Of a stretch of DNA of 64,000 nucleotides, positions 1 to 8,879 are shown piece by piece. The notes under the pieces were generated by a model, which was not told where the DNA came from, did no database searches, and worked only from the letters and a program-made list of their open reading frames with translations. The stretch lies in NCBI RefSeq assembly GCF_002420705.1, contig NZ_DIIM01000014.1, positions 121,612-185,611 of the forward strand. Direction: 5' to 3'. Within the stretch, counting starts at the first letter, position 1, and each line of letters opens with the position of its first letter. A program made the position numbers and the translations under genes. The DNA is from Sphingobacterium sp. UBA5670. Lineage in GTDB: Bacteria > Bacteroidota > Bacteroidia > Sphingobacteriales > Sphingobacteriaceae.

Positions 1-2
1 TA

Positions 3-419
3 GTAAAAACATTTGTAGCAGCAGCAATGATTGCAATCTCTACTTGCTCAATGGCTTCTGTTAAACCAGAAGAACGCAATTTAATTACTGCTGATTTGGC
101 CATCGATGAGTACGTTGGTGCAATGACCGAAGGTCAGGTAGCTAATTTGGATAAGCTTTTTACAGCTGATTTTAACCAAAAAATTTGTGGCAAACAAGAT
201 TTAAAACATAGTCGTCTTGAGATGATTGAGTTTTTGAAAAAACAAAAAGGTATCAAGATGAACTGCAGAACAACAACCCAGATCGTTGAAGAATTACCAG
301 ATTATGCAATCGCGAAAGTTACCATGCAGTTCGACGGTTTCGCTAAAACGGACCTAATCACGCTTGTTAAAGAAAACGGAAGCTGGAAAATTTCCAAATC
401 AGTAAACTCTTATAAATAG
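3..419 (+). CDS. Exported NTF2-like (lumazine-binding-type) protein, 5' end outside window
   Basis: The reading frame is open from base 3, ahead of the first ATG at 27. The upstream codons read VKTFVAAA followed by MIAISTCSMAS, which is the hydrophobic core of a Sec signal peptide, so the real start lies just outside the window. The mature part (about 115 aa) has the pattern of small NTF2-like/SnoaL-type proteins: an N-terminal helix with 'AIDEYVGAMTEGQ', a region resembling 'LDKLFTADF', and C-terminal strands ending in 'LVKENGSWKISKSVNSYK'. Proteins of this fold in Bacteroidota are often annotated as putative lumazine-binding. No catalytic residues can be assigned and the substrate is unknown. 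A strong hairpin terminator follows 30 bases after the stop. Confidence 0.7.
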   Translation, partial: VKTFVAAAMIAISTCSMASVKPEERNLITADLAIDEYVGAMTEGQVANLDKLFTADFNQKICGKQDLKHSRLEMIEFLKKQKGIKMNCRTTTQIVEELPDYAIAKVTMQFDGFAKTDLITLVKENGSWKISKSVNSYK

Positions 420-449
420 AACTTTAAAACACCGGTTGATTAGAAAAGG

Positions 450-484
450 AAAGGGGTTACTTAAATAAAGTAACCCCTTTTCTT
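450..484 (+). terminator. Rho-independent terminator after NTF2-like gene
   Basis: A perfect 13-bp stem (450-462 pairs with 468-480, core AAGGGGTTACTT) has a 5-nt loop and is followed by TCTT. The flanking A-run and T-run would let it also work for transcripts coming from the tRNA side on the minus strand. Confidence 0.75.
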
Positions 485-485
485 G

Positions 486-559
486 TGGAGCATATCAGAT
501 TCGAACTGATCACCTCTTCGCTGCCAGCGAAGCGCTCTAGCCAAATGAGCTAATGCCCC
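486..559 (-). tRNA. tRNA-Ala (anticodon GGC)
   Basis: Read on the minus strand, the 74 bases fold into a full cloverleaf: acceptor GGGGCAT/ATGCTCC with one G-T pair and discriminator A, D stem GCTC/GAGC, anticodon stem CTTCG/CGAAG with loop CTGGCAG (anticodon GGC, alanine), and T stem ATCAG/CTGAT with loop TTCGAAT. The 3' CCA is not encoded. It stands alone between the NTF2-like gene and the beta-lactamase gene. Confidence 0.95.
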
Positions 560-838
560 TGCTTCGTTTGGTGTCGCTAAGATAGTACTTTTTTAGAAAA
601 ACATAGTTTCTTTTTTATTTTTATGTAGTTTTTTCTACGCTGTTATTCAGTTGCGTTTTTTTGATCACCTAATTGCAGGCTAATAAACGATTTTAATCTG
701 TCCAGCTAAATACTTTACAAGTTTGTTTATCCTATTGAAAACAAGTGAGTTTGACCAATACGGTGTCTTTCTTATCGATATAGACTGTTCCAATTTGCCT
801 CGGCGAAAACTGTTGCTGAAACTTTTCCTATAGAGGTA

Positions 839-1591
839 TTACTGTTTTTCTGTCAGAAGCGCTTCTGTTCGTTTTATCTGACCTTTATCTCTCCAGGCAT
901 CGTGTCCGGGAATCACCATATTAATTCGGGGATATTTTGTCAGCAACCTCGCTAAGGATGGTTTCCAGGATTTTACGTCTCCGTCCGCCGTAAACCCCAG
1001 ATCTCGAGCTTCCGAGCTTTTTATAAAACAGCCACCGTCCAGGATCTTATATTCGGGAAACCAAACAACAACGTTGTCCATGGAGTGTCCGGGACCAAAA
1101 AAGTTCAGAACAAAAGATTGGCCACCGATTTTGTAGGTTTTATTGATGTCAACAAGATTGGCGGCTTGTGCTTTGTGATTTGCCTTTAGTAGATCATTCG
1201 TCATTTTTGTTGCATAGGTTGGAATCCCAATGCGATTGTAATAGGCAAAACCACCCGCACGATCTTCGTGCCAATGTGTTGCATAAACAGCAATAACTGG
1301 TAAATTATGTTTTTGTTTGATACTATCCAATAAGGGCTGGTATTGGGTAGAATCCCATGGGGTGTCAAAAAGGATAACTCCTTTTTTCGTGATTAAATAC
1401 ACGGCATTAGCTGCATATTTGGTGCCGTCAAAGGTATTAAAGGTCGTGTAGAGATATAGTTTCGAATTAATTTTCTCTATTAAAAGAGGTTTCTCCTGCG
1501 CCTGCACTGCTGGAGAAAGACATAGAAAACCAGTACTCAAGCAAAAACTAACAAGGAGACCACGGATACTAGCTGAAAGAAGTGAAATCAT
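839..1591 (-). CDS. bla: Subclass B1 metallo-beta-lactamase
   Basis: Periplasmic zinc hydrolase of the BlaB/IND/CcrA group, expected to open beta-lactams including carbapenems. An N-terminal signal peptide ends near VQAQ (residue 32). All B1 zinc ligands are present: H106-x-H108-x-D110 (HWHEDRAGG), H169 in GPGHSMDN, C188 in DGGCFIKS and H230 in PGHD. The Lys three residues after C188, which contacts the substrate carboxylate in B1 enzymes, is kept (K191). The length of 250 aa is normal for the class. The gene stands alone with no integron or IS sequence nearby, so it is probably a resident chromosomal gene. What is seen is the complete motif set. Substrate range is inferred. Confidence 0.92.
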   Translation of the reverse strand: MISLLSASIRGLLVSFCLSTGFLCLSPAVQAQEKPLLIEKINSKLYLYTTFNTFDGTKYAANAVYLITKKGVILFDTPWDSTQYQPLLDSIKQKHNLPVIAVYATHWHEDRAGGFAYYNRIGIPTYATKMTNDLLKANHKAQAANLVDINKTYKIGGQSFVLNFFGPGHSMDNVVVWFPEYKILDGGCFIKSSEARDLGFTADGDVKSWKPSLARLLTKYPRINMVIPGHDAWRDKGQIKRTEALLTEKQ

Positions 1592-1663
1592 ATTTTTTTA
1601 ATGTTATTGCATTAACGTTGGAACAAAATGGATATTGCTTCTCCAACGTTTGATTAAAATATT

Positions 1664-2002
1664 TTATGTCGATTGCACAAAATCTTCACGATAAGGACTG
1701 AACGAATCGATCAGTTCTCCTTCCTCAAGACATTCACATCCATGAATCAGATTTGAATAAATGATACACGAGTCTCCTGCCATCAAGATGCTGTCAACAC
1801 CATCAATATGGTATCTGAATTTTCCGGCACTGACATAAGAAATTTGCGTATGTGGATGTTGATGAAGTGCCCCGATGGCCCCTTTTTCAAATCGAACTTT
1901 CATGAGCATGAGCTCCTCGTTAAAAACGAGTATCTTGCGCATGACACCTTCGCCCAAGTCTGTCCATTGCTGTTCGCTGTCGTGTAGGAATATTTCGCTC
2001 AT
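1664..2002 (-). CDS. Cupin-domain protein
   Basis: Small single-domain cupin of 112 aa counted from the ATG at 2002. The frame is open to 2086, but the extra 28 residues look non-homologous, so the internal start (MSEIFLHD) is preferred. Cupin motif 1 is visible as GALHQHPHTQISYVSAG, where Gln takes the place of the usual Glu metal ligand. Motif 2 is AGDSCIIYSNLIHGCEC. Such proteins bind a metal or a small ligand inside a beta barrel and may be regulators or enzymes. No substrate can be deduced. It is transcribed in the same direction as the beta-lactamase gene, 72 bases upstream of it, so co-transcription is possible. Confidence 0.8.
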   Translation of the reverse strand: MSEIFLHDSEQQWTDLGEGVMRKILVFNEELMLMKVRFEKGAIGALHQHPHTQISYVSAGKFRYHIDGVDSILMAGDSCIIYSNLIHGCECLEEGELIDSFSPYREDFVQST

Positions 2003-2195
2003 CTGATTGCTATTTTTGTGAATGTTTCGATCGTAAATCCTTTGATTTTCAATTATAGCAAATAAATATGAATTTATGGTCAGCATATAAATATGCTTTG
2101 CAGAATTTGATGAAAGACGCAGAGAATTAAACCCAAATGATTCAAATAACGGAAAAAACAGTTATTTTGCGCTGGGGCAATATGGATATCCAAGT

Positions 2196-4109
2196 ATGAA
2201 TTATTTCGACAGACTTATCACTTTATTACGTGAAGAACAACAATTTGATAGATTACAGCATGAGACTTTGTTATTGAAAAGTAGCTTGAATGAACGACGG
2301 ATGCAAGGCGTTACTTGGTTTCCGATTCAGGTAATAGATACTGAGCTGGGAAGAGGGGATTATTTGTCTGTTAGTTTAAACAGAACCAATCATTATGACG
2401 TCGATCACAAGTTCCGGTTCGGGATGCCAGTTTCCCTATTCTCGAATCACGATCCCGAAAGGGACCGAATAGATGGGATTATATCCTCCATAAGTAGGGA
2501 CGGGATGCGAATCTCATTTCGTGTGGATGAACTGCCTGAATGGAGCAGGAGAGGGAAGCTTGGTATTGATTTATTATTTGATGAGTATTCTTATCGGGAG
2601 ATGTTCAATGCGCTGGAGAAAGGCAAGGAATTGGGTAAAGATACAAAGCAGGGTAGTTTCGTGAGGAAGTTAATCGGAGAAGAATTGATTCCAATGGAAT
2701 CCAACGAGGAGTTCTTTGCCCACCCCAACTTGAATGTCAGTCAGAATAAAGCCGTTCAGCATATCTTGGAAGCCAATACAGTGGCACTTTTGCATGGCCC
2801 ACCGGGGACAGGAAAGACAACAACATTGATACAGGCCGTGAAGGCATTATTAAAACAGGACAGCAAGCAGCTGTTGGTTGTTGCACCTAGCAACACGGCA
2901 GTTGATCTGTTGACCGAACGGTTGGATGCGGTTGGAGTCGCGGTAACAAGAATAGGTAACCCTGTAAAAGTTTCCGAGCATCTCCAAGAACTGACACTCG
3001 ATGCAAAAATTGATCGACATCCTGCAAATAAGGATATTAAAACACTTCAAAAGCAAGTGCGAGCCTACACCGAGATGGCTCAAAAATATAAACGTAGCTT
3101 TGGAAAGGCGGAGCGGGAGCAAAGAAAAGCATTGTTTGATGAAGCTCACCGGATCCGGAAGGAGGTCGATCAGATTCAAGATTTTATCAGCGCAGATGTT
3201 TTGGACAAATCGCAGGTAATCACTGCAACATTGGTTGGATCAAATCATGAGGTTATTCGAAATCGTAGCTATGAAACAGTCATTATAGATGAGGCTGCAC
3301 AGGCACTGGAGCCTGCTTGCTGGATCCCGATATTAAAAGCACATCGACTTGTTTTAGCTGGCGATCATAATCAATTGTCGCCTACGGTAAAATCCAGTAA
3401 AATAGCTGGTCATGGCTTAAGCCATACACTATTCGAAAAATTGGTAGACCATAATCCGCAATTAGTTTCTTTGTTGGATATACAGTATCGAATGAACAAA
3501 CAAATTATGCAATATCCTTCCGTAGCGCTGTATGATGGTTTATTAAGGGCGGATAGCGCAGTCGCACATTGGAGCATAGCAGGAGATTCTGAGCCCGTGT
3601 TATTTATTGATACAGCGGGAGCGGGATTTGAAGAAACAGAAATCGATGGAGCAATCTTCAATTCCGGGGAAGCTCATTTTCTGACATCTCATCTAAACGA
3701 ACATATTGGTTCTTGGACAGCTTCCTTAAGCATTGATGAGAATCTGAGCATTGGCGTGATCGCACCTTATCGGAAACAGGTCTCGTTATTACAGGAAATA
3801 CTTGAGGGGGAGGAGAGACTGAAACCTTTTGCTGATTTGATTAAAATACAGACCATCGATAGTTTTCAAGGCCAGGAGAAAGATATTATCTATATCAGCT
3901 TGACGCGAAGTAACGCTGAACAGCAGATTGGTTTTTTGTCCGATGTTCGCCGGATGAATGTGGCAATGACTAGAGCGAAGAAAAAGCTGATTGTAATAGG
4001 TGATAGTGCCACAATCGGTTCACATCCTTTCTATCGTGATTTTATCGCCTATACCGAAGCAATCGGGCATTACCATAGTGTATGGGAATGGGATATTTCA
4101 GCGATATAA
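2196..4109 (+). CDS. DNA2/NAM7 (IGHMBP2-like) superfamily 1B helicase
   Basis: ATP-dependent nucleic acid helicase of 637 aa, close in layout to eukaryotic SMUBP-2/IGHMBP2 and bacterial stand-alone homologues. Visible motifs in order: Walker A GPPGTGKTTT (201-210), motif Ia 'VVAPSNTAVDLL', DEAA box in VIIDEAAQALEP, motif III 'LVLAGDHNQLSPTV', motif IV-like 'LDIQYRMN', motif V 'TIDSFQGQEKDIIYISL' and motif VI 'NVAMTRAKKKL'. The N-terminal 180 residues form the beta-barrel/stalk region. No nuclease domain is fused and no partner gene lies beside it, so this is likely a housekeeping nucleic acid remodeller rather than a defence component. Its cellular substrate is unknown. Confidence 0.9.
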   Translation: MNYFDRLITLLREEQQFDRLQHETLLLKSSLNERRMQGVTWFPIQVIDTELGRGDYLSVSLNRTNHYDVDHKFRFGMPVSLFSNHDPERDRIDGIISSISRDGMRISFRVDELPEWSRRGKLGIDLLFDEYSYREMFNALEKGKELGKDTKQGSFVRKLIGEELIPMESNEEFFAHPNLNVSQNKAVQHILEANTVALLHGPPGTGKTTTLIQAVKALLKQDSKQLLVVAPSNTAVDLLTERLDAVGVAVTRIGNPVKVSEHLQELTLDAKIDRHPANKDIKTLQKQVRAYTEMAQKYKRSFGKAEREQRKALFDEAHRIRKEVDQIQDFISADVLDKSQVITATLVGSNHEVIRNRSYETVIIDEAAQALEPACWIPILKAHRLVLAGDHNQLSPTVKSSKIAGHGLSHTLFEKLVDHNPQLVSLLDIQYRMNKQIMQYPSVALYDGLLRADSAVAHWSIAGDSEPVLFIDTAGAGFEETEIDGAIFNSGEAHFLTSHLNEHIGSWTASLSIDENLSIGVIAPYRKQVSLLQEILEGEERLKPFADLIKIQTIDSFQGQEKDIIYISLTRSNAEQQIGFLSDVRRMNVAMTRAKKKLIVIGDSATIGSHPFYRDFIAYTEAIGHYHSVWEWDISAI

Positions 4110-4110
4110 T

Positions 4111-4144
4111 GCATAAAGCCATTTCCTGGGAAATAGCTTTATGC
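4111..4144. terminator. Hairpin between convergent helicase and acyl-CoA dehydrogenase genes
   Basis: A 16-bp stem with one mismatch (GCATAAAGCCATTTCC against GGAAATAGCTTTATGC) sits in the 87-nt gap between two converging genes. It lacks a clear T-run, so its action as a bidirectional terminator is inferred from position and stem strength. Confidence 0.5.
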
Positions 4145-4196
4145 AGTTTATTCCACCGTGCTAAAAAACGGTTGACTTCGTTAACACAACGCTTGA

Positions 4197-5717
4197 TTAA
4201 GAAGTGAACTTCATCCAGTCTGTGTTCTCGTCATAGTTCATCAGTGGTTCGGCATTATTATTATTTGATAATTGGCCAACCAACATATAAATGTCCATGC
4301 TAACATGCTGACGTGTTATTTCTGTCATCTTATCATTGAATCCAGCATTGTTAATTTGTAAAACATATTGGAAACAAATCACACGAGCTATTATTTTTCC
4401 AAGTGTAACCAGTTCGCGTTGCTTAGGCTGTAACGGAAAGTCAAAATTCAAGATTGATGAGAAAAATGGCGCAGCGAATTCAGTTCCGCTATATTTTTTT
4501 AAGAAAGACAATAAGTTACTTTCTTTAGTTTTACGCATAAGTTTGCCGATAGCTTCAGCCACTTGTGAATAAAGCATCTCATTTGATCCTTCGAATATTT
4601 GGAAAGGTCTGCTGTCAATGAGGCCACGGCCTGCAACATGATCCAATCTATAACCATTTGCACCTGATAATTGCACACATATTTGCGCGGCTTCGTGCAT
4701 TAAGTCTGTCACAAACGCTTTCACACTATTGGCATCTACACCATGAGCGGAAAGGTCATTATTGATGGAACTGATCGATACGCTGTACGAACACATTGCG
4801 GAACACAATGTAAATGCAGCCTGTATGCGCGATAACTGAAACTTAACTGAGTCTAATTCATTTAAACTAATGCCCGCTACACGGCGTTCTGAGCAATGTT
4901 TCATGGCTTCGTCCAACATGCGTTTTATAAAGCCCATACCCATTCCAGGGAACTGCAATCTGCTGCGGTGCAGGGTGTCCAGCATCAATTTAATACCTGT
5001 GCTCTCTGGGGTTAGTTTGTGACTCGTAGGAACATTGATGTCAATGTTATTAACCCCGTAGGGGATTGCATATAGGCCAAGGCTATTGTATTTTTTTGTG
5101 ACCACTATCTTTTGTTCTTCCGAAGCATTCTCCGTTACAAAAAAGTCGATATCCCGCACCAGTTCTCCATTTTCATTTTTCTTACGTGCTGTTACGAGCC
5201 AAAAATCCGCCGCGCCAGTAAGGCCCTGCCAATGTTTTTCCCCCTTTATAAAATATTTATCATCTTTTTGTTCGTAAGATGTTCGCATATTGAGTGCGTC
5301 ACTGCCATAAGCTTGTTCGGTAATCATCAGTCCTCCCATGGCTTGATTTTCCAGAAATTGCTGGAATATCTTCTCCTGAAGTAATGTATTGCCATATTTA
5401 GCAAAAGGCTCCAAAAATAAGGCAATATTAATTCCGAAGATCAGCGAGAGGGATAGTGACTCATAAGAAGCGGCTGCAAGTACCCCCAAGCATTCTTTGA
5501 CATGAAGGCCTCGACCACCGTGGTGTTCGGGGATAGCAACCGATAAGGGTTGCATTTTCATGATCTCAGCTAAAAACTCAGGCGGCAGACCGCGCGTTAG
5601 ACTGAGCGAATTGTAATCATACTCTTTATTAAATAAGCTTGATAGCCTAGTTTTAAAATTCGCAATAAACAAATCGAAATCTTGGGTTATATTGTTGTGT
5701 TCTGAAACCTTAAGCAT
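4197..5717 (-). CDS. Acyl-CoA dehydrogenase family protein
   Basis: FAD enzyme of 506 aa that would introduce a trans-2 double bond into an acyl-CoA or a related thioester. The family layout is clear: N-terminal helical domain, FAD/substrate segment MITEQAYGSDALNM (131-144), middle beta domain, then C-terminal helices with the motif RPFQIFEGSNEML. E376 in 'FEGSNE' aligns with the catalytic Glu of medium-chain acyl-CoA dehydrogenases. About 100 residues follow that motif, which is longer than classic ACADs and resembles the larger C-terminally extended group. No beta-oxidation partner is adjacent. The AraC gene 179 bases upstream, on the same strand, is a possible regulator. Substrate unknown. 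Confidence 0.85.
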   Translation of the reverse strand: MLKVSEHNNITQDFDLFIANFKTRLSSLFNKEYDYNSLSLTRGLPPEFLAEIMKMQPLSVAIPEHHGGRGLHVKECLGVLAAASYESLSLSLIFGINIALFLEPFAKYGNTLLQEKIFQQFLENQAMGGLMITEQAYGSDALNMRTSYEQKDDKYFIKGEKHWQGLTGAADFWLVTARKKNENGELVRDIDFFVTENASEEQKIVVTKKYNSLGLYAIPYGVNNIDINVPTSHKLTPESTGIKLMLDTLHRSRLQFPGMGMGFIKRMLDEAMKHCSERRVAGISLNELDSVKFQLSRIQAAFTLCSAMCSYSVSISSINNDLSAHGVDANSVKAFVTDLMHEAAQICVQLSGANGYRLDHVAGRGLIDSRPFQIFEGSNEMLYSQVAEAIGKLMRKTKESNLLSFLKKYSGTEFAAPFFSSILNFDFPLQPKQRELVTLGKIIARVICFQYVLQINNAGFNDKMTEITRQHVSMDIYMLVGQLSNNNNAEPLMNYDENTDWMKFTS

Positions 5718-5895
5718 CTTTAAAATATGTAATTAAATGATGGAACAATGTCGATCGAAACAGAAAGAAGAAAGAGTGTCTGTTGAACTAAAATTCTCTT
5801 TTGTTTCAATCACTTACACAAAATTAACTGCAATCAATTTGATTCGCTTGTGTACTTCAGTATAAAAGATAGGACAAATCGTGCATATTGGAAAG

Positions 5896-6768
5896 CTAAG
5901 TTGCTCTGTTTCGATAAGAAGTAGGAGAAACACCAACGATCTTTTTGAAAAGTCGTGAGAAGTAAGAAGGGTCTGAAAAATCCAATTCGTAACAGATATC
6001 TGCAATGCTTTTATTGGATTCAAACAATAGAAATTGACTGTGCATAATCAGCACTTCAAGAATGAGTTCTTTGGAAGATTTTTTGAACACCGAAAATACA
6101 CAACGATTAAGATAGTTTGTAGATACCGCGAGCTTGTCCGCGTAAAATGCGATGTTTTTTTGCTTTTTGAAGTTTTTGTGCACAAGCTGTTTGAACATCA
6201 TCGCAATTTCCTGTCTCCGATTGAGCGCTTGATTGGAGGAAGAGAGTTTGATGATTTTTAAAATTGCCGATTTTAATAGATTTTCAAACAATTCTTTATA
6301 CGGTAATTCCGAAAGCAGTTCATTATAAAGCAATCTAAAAAGCTCTTGGAGATCACTGCTGTCTTGGGCAGTTAAGTTAAGCAAGGGTGAAATATTGAAG
6401 ATATTCAAAATCTCCTGTTCCCGAAAAATAGAGGTCATCGCATTGTCGTTGATCAAAACGCAATGTCCTTTCGCAGATTTATCGACAGACTTTATGGTGG
6501 ATATATTTCCGTAATTGCTGATAAGAATCGCGGGAGCCCGAACGACATATTCTTTGGCTCCAATCTGATGTTTGAAATACCCTTCAGTGATATGAACGAG
6601 GAGGTTATAACCCAAGAAAATTGGCGGGGTAGGAAACTTAATGTAAGGAGCGATTTCACTGAGCTGGAATATCTTGATTGGCGATTGTTGATAGCGAAGA
6701 TGTTCCAGACTGCCTGTCATAAAACGATCTACAAATTCACCTGCATTTACCTGCTTTTCCATTGTCAA
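5896..6768 (-). CDS. AraC-family transcriptional regulator
   Basis: A protein of 290 aa with an N-terminal cupin-like sensing half and a C-terminal double helix-turn-helix (about residues 195-290). The second HTH is the best conserved part: 'SIADICYELDFSDPSYFSRLFKK', followed by 'GVSPTSYR', which is the AraC signature. The N-terminal part is the type found in many Bacteroidota AraC proteins that sense small ligands. It lies upstream of and in the same direction as the acyl-CoA dehydrogenase gene, so that gene is a likely target. An alternative start is Met3. Confidence 0.88.
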   Translation of the reverse strand: MTMEKQVNAGEFVDRFMTGSLEHLRYQQSPIKIFQLSEIAPYIKFPTPPIFLGYNLLVHITEGYFKHQIGAKEYVVRAPAILISNYGNISTIKSVDKSAKGHCVLINDNAMTSIFREQEILNIFNISPLLNLTAQDSSDLQELFRLLYNELLSELPYKELFENLLKSAILKIIKLSSSNQALNRRQEIAMMFKQLVHKNFKKQKNIAFYADKLAVSTNYLNRCVFSVFKKSSKELILEVLIMHSQFLLFESNKSIADICYELDFSDPSYFSRLFKKIVGVSPTSYRNRAT

Positions 6769-6986
6769 TTATTCGTATAAAAATTTAGTATGCCACAGCT
6801 TCTGAATCTCATCTATTGTTCCATTTGTAAATTATGCACCCAAATTGTATTCCAAAGTTAGTGGGATAAAACTGGTTTATCAATTTTAACAAATGATTTG
6901 CTAAAATAAAGCTTTATTCTTAGTTTAGTTTTCTGCAATCGAAAAAGCTTGATGCTCAGTGGCTATATTTTATAATTATAAACAGA

Positions 6987-8201
6987 ATGAATATGAAATC
7001 AGTGCTTATTTTTATATTAACCCTATTCCTTTTTAAACATACGACTGCACAGACTTCGTTAAATTATTGCAACGATCGTATACAAACGGGAGCCGAACAA
7101 ACTGAGCGTTATGTTCCTTATATAATGAACAAGCGTGTTGCGATATTGGGCAATCCTTCCACGGTTATTAAAGGTCGGCACCTCGTTGATAGTTTAATTG
7201 CGCGAGGTGTGCAAATTGTTCGAATCTTTGGTCCTGAGCATGGTTTTCGAGGGAATGCCAGCAATGGAACCGAAGTAGTGGATGAGATCGATCCGACGAC
7301 GAAAATTCCTATCGTATCCTTGTATGGAAACAAGAAAAAGCCATCAGCTCAAGATCTAAAAGATATCGATCTGTTTATCTATGACGTGCAGGATATGGGC
7401 GTAAGATTTTATACCAATATTAATACACTGCGGGATATTATGGAAGCCTGTGCTGAAAATGATAAGGAACTCCTGATCTTAGACCGGCCCAATCCGAATG
7501 CTTATCTGATCGATGGACCTATTTTGGATATGGAATATAAGTCAGGTATCGGGCAGTTCCCCATTCCTATTGCACATGGGATGACTACAGCTGAATTTGC
7601 ACAGATGATTAATGGAGAAGGTTGGATGGCTACCGAAAAGAAATGTAAATTGAAGATTATTCCTGTAGCAGATTATGACCATAATATGCTCTATAAGCTG
7701 CCAGTTAACCCTTCCCCTAATCTAAACACCGAACAAAGTATCCTATTGTATCCAAGTACCTGCCTTTTTGAAGGTGTGAAAGTGAATCATGGCAGAGGGA
7801 CAGATTATCCTTTTGTTATAATTGGTAGCCCAATTTACAAGGACATATATGATTTTTCATTTGTTCCTGTCAGTAAAAAAGGCATGAGTGAATCACCGCT
7901 TTTCATGAATGAAGAATGCTACGGAATAGATTTGCGTAAATACGATCTGCAAAAGCTTGTCGCTAGTAAAAAATTAAACTTATCGTGGATTATCGAGCTT
8001 TATCGAAATTCTCCGGAAAAAGACAAGTTTTTTGATCAGTCATTTTCGAAACAGATTGGAAGTATCGAAAAGCTCGTGGGGGTAGGTTTATTTCGTAAAC
8101 AAATCGAAGCTGGTAATTCAGAAGAAGAGATCCGAAAAACCTGGGAGCCAGGGCTAAGTAATTATAAAAAGATGAGAAAGAAATACCTTATCTATCCCTA
8201 A
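6987..8201 (+). CDS. Exo-beta-N-acetylmuramidase, NamZ/DUF1343 family (GH171)
   Basis: Secreted enzyme of 404 aa with a signal peptide (hydrophobic stretch 5-18, cleavage near TTAQ). The DUF1343 family includes NamZ, which removes N-acetylmuramic acid from the non-reducing end of peptidoglycan fragments. Family landmarks visible here: 'FGPEHGFRGNASNG', 'VSLYGN', 'FIYDVQDMGVRFYTNI', 'LDRPNP' and 'PIAHGMTTAEFA', then 'GRGTDYPF' near the middle. It stands alone between a divergent AraC gene and a convergent DUF2200 gene, with no MurNAc permease or etherase next to it. The assignment is by family. Specificity is inferred. Confidence 0.87.
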   Translation: MNMKSVLIFILTLFLFKHTTAQTSLNYCNDRIQTGAEQTERYVPYIMNKRVAILGNPSTVIKGRHLVDSLIARGVQIVRIFGPEHGFRGNASNGTEVVDEIDPTTKIPIVSLYGNKKKPSAQDLKDIDLFIYDVQDMGVRFYTNINTLRDIMEACAENDKELLILDRPNPNAYLIDGPILDMEYKSGIGQFPIPIAHGMTTAEFAQMINGEGWMATEKKCKLKIIPVADYDHNMLYKLPVNPSPNLNTEQSILLYPSTCLFEGVKVNHGRGTDYPFVIIGSPIYKDIYDFSFVPVSKKGMSESPLFMNEECYGIDLRKYDLQKLVASKKLNLSWIIELYRNSPEKDKFFDQSFSKQIGSIEKLVGVGLFRKQIEAGNSEEEIRKTWEPGLSNYKKMRKKYLIYP

Positions 8202-8323
8202 TACAATGTCTACATAATCTCTAAGAGAAAATAATGAATAGCGTAACTATTTTATAGTGCTAAAGAATAACATATCATTCTAAAAGAATAAGATTCAGCG
8301 TTGTGTAAAAATTCTAACAGCAT

Positions 8324-8674
8324 TTATTTTCTTAAAATTTTTTCCATTGATTTACCCTTGGCTAGTTCATCGATCAGCTTATCGAGATAACGAACTTTTT
8401 GCACAAGTGGGTCTTCAATATCCTCAATGCGATAGCCGCAGATGACTCCCTTGATTTTTGAAACATTCGGATTTAAATTTGGAGCTTGCTTAAAGAAATG
8501 TTCAAAGTCAATTTTATTGTCAATGAGCTGCTGTAGCGATACAGTGCTATAACCGGTTAGCCAACATATAATTTCGTCGACCTCCTCTTTGGTGCGTCCT
8601 TTTCTTTCAGCCTTTTGTATATAAAGGGGATACACACCAGCAAATGACATGCGGTATATTCTTATATTGTCCAT
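8324..8674 (-). CDS. DUF2200-family protein
   Basis: Small cytosolic protein of 116 aa. It matches the DUF2200 pattern: 'IYRMSFAGVYPLYIQKAERKGRT' (here split by family variation), then 'EVDEIICWLTGYS', 'FEHFFKQAP', 'ITGVICGYRIEDIEDPLMQ'-like text and a C-terminal 'IRYLDKLIDELAKGKSMEKILR'-like end. No catalytic motif is known for the family. The stop is in the gap after the NamZ-type gene, which converges on it. Confidence 0.85.
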   Translation of the reverse strand: MDNIRIYRMSFAGVYPLYIQKAERKGRTKEEVDEIICWLTGYSTVSLQQLIDNKIDFEHFFKQAPNLNPNVSKIKGVICGYRIEDIEDPLVQKVRYLDKLIDELAKGKSMEKILRK

Positions 8675-8879
8675 TTTTACAAATTGATTTTATTAAAGAT
8701 ATTCATTTTACCTTTTATTCTCTGTAATTTTTATTTGAAAATAGAAGAAACAACGTAAAAAATAGGCTTAGATAATCAACACAAAGAATGGTTCGCAAAT
8801 AATTTCAAGAAGAAATGTAAAGATTTATATATTAATTTTATTCGGTATAATTCTATCTTTACGATTATAAAAAAGGATA

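Noticed and set aside
2196..4109. Helicase as core of a defence island
   Set aside because: No nuclease, methylase or other defence gene lies within several kb. Neighbours are metabolic.
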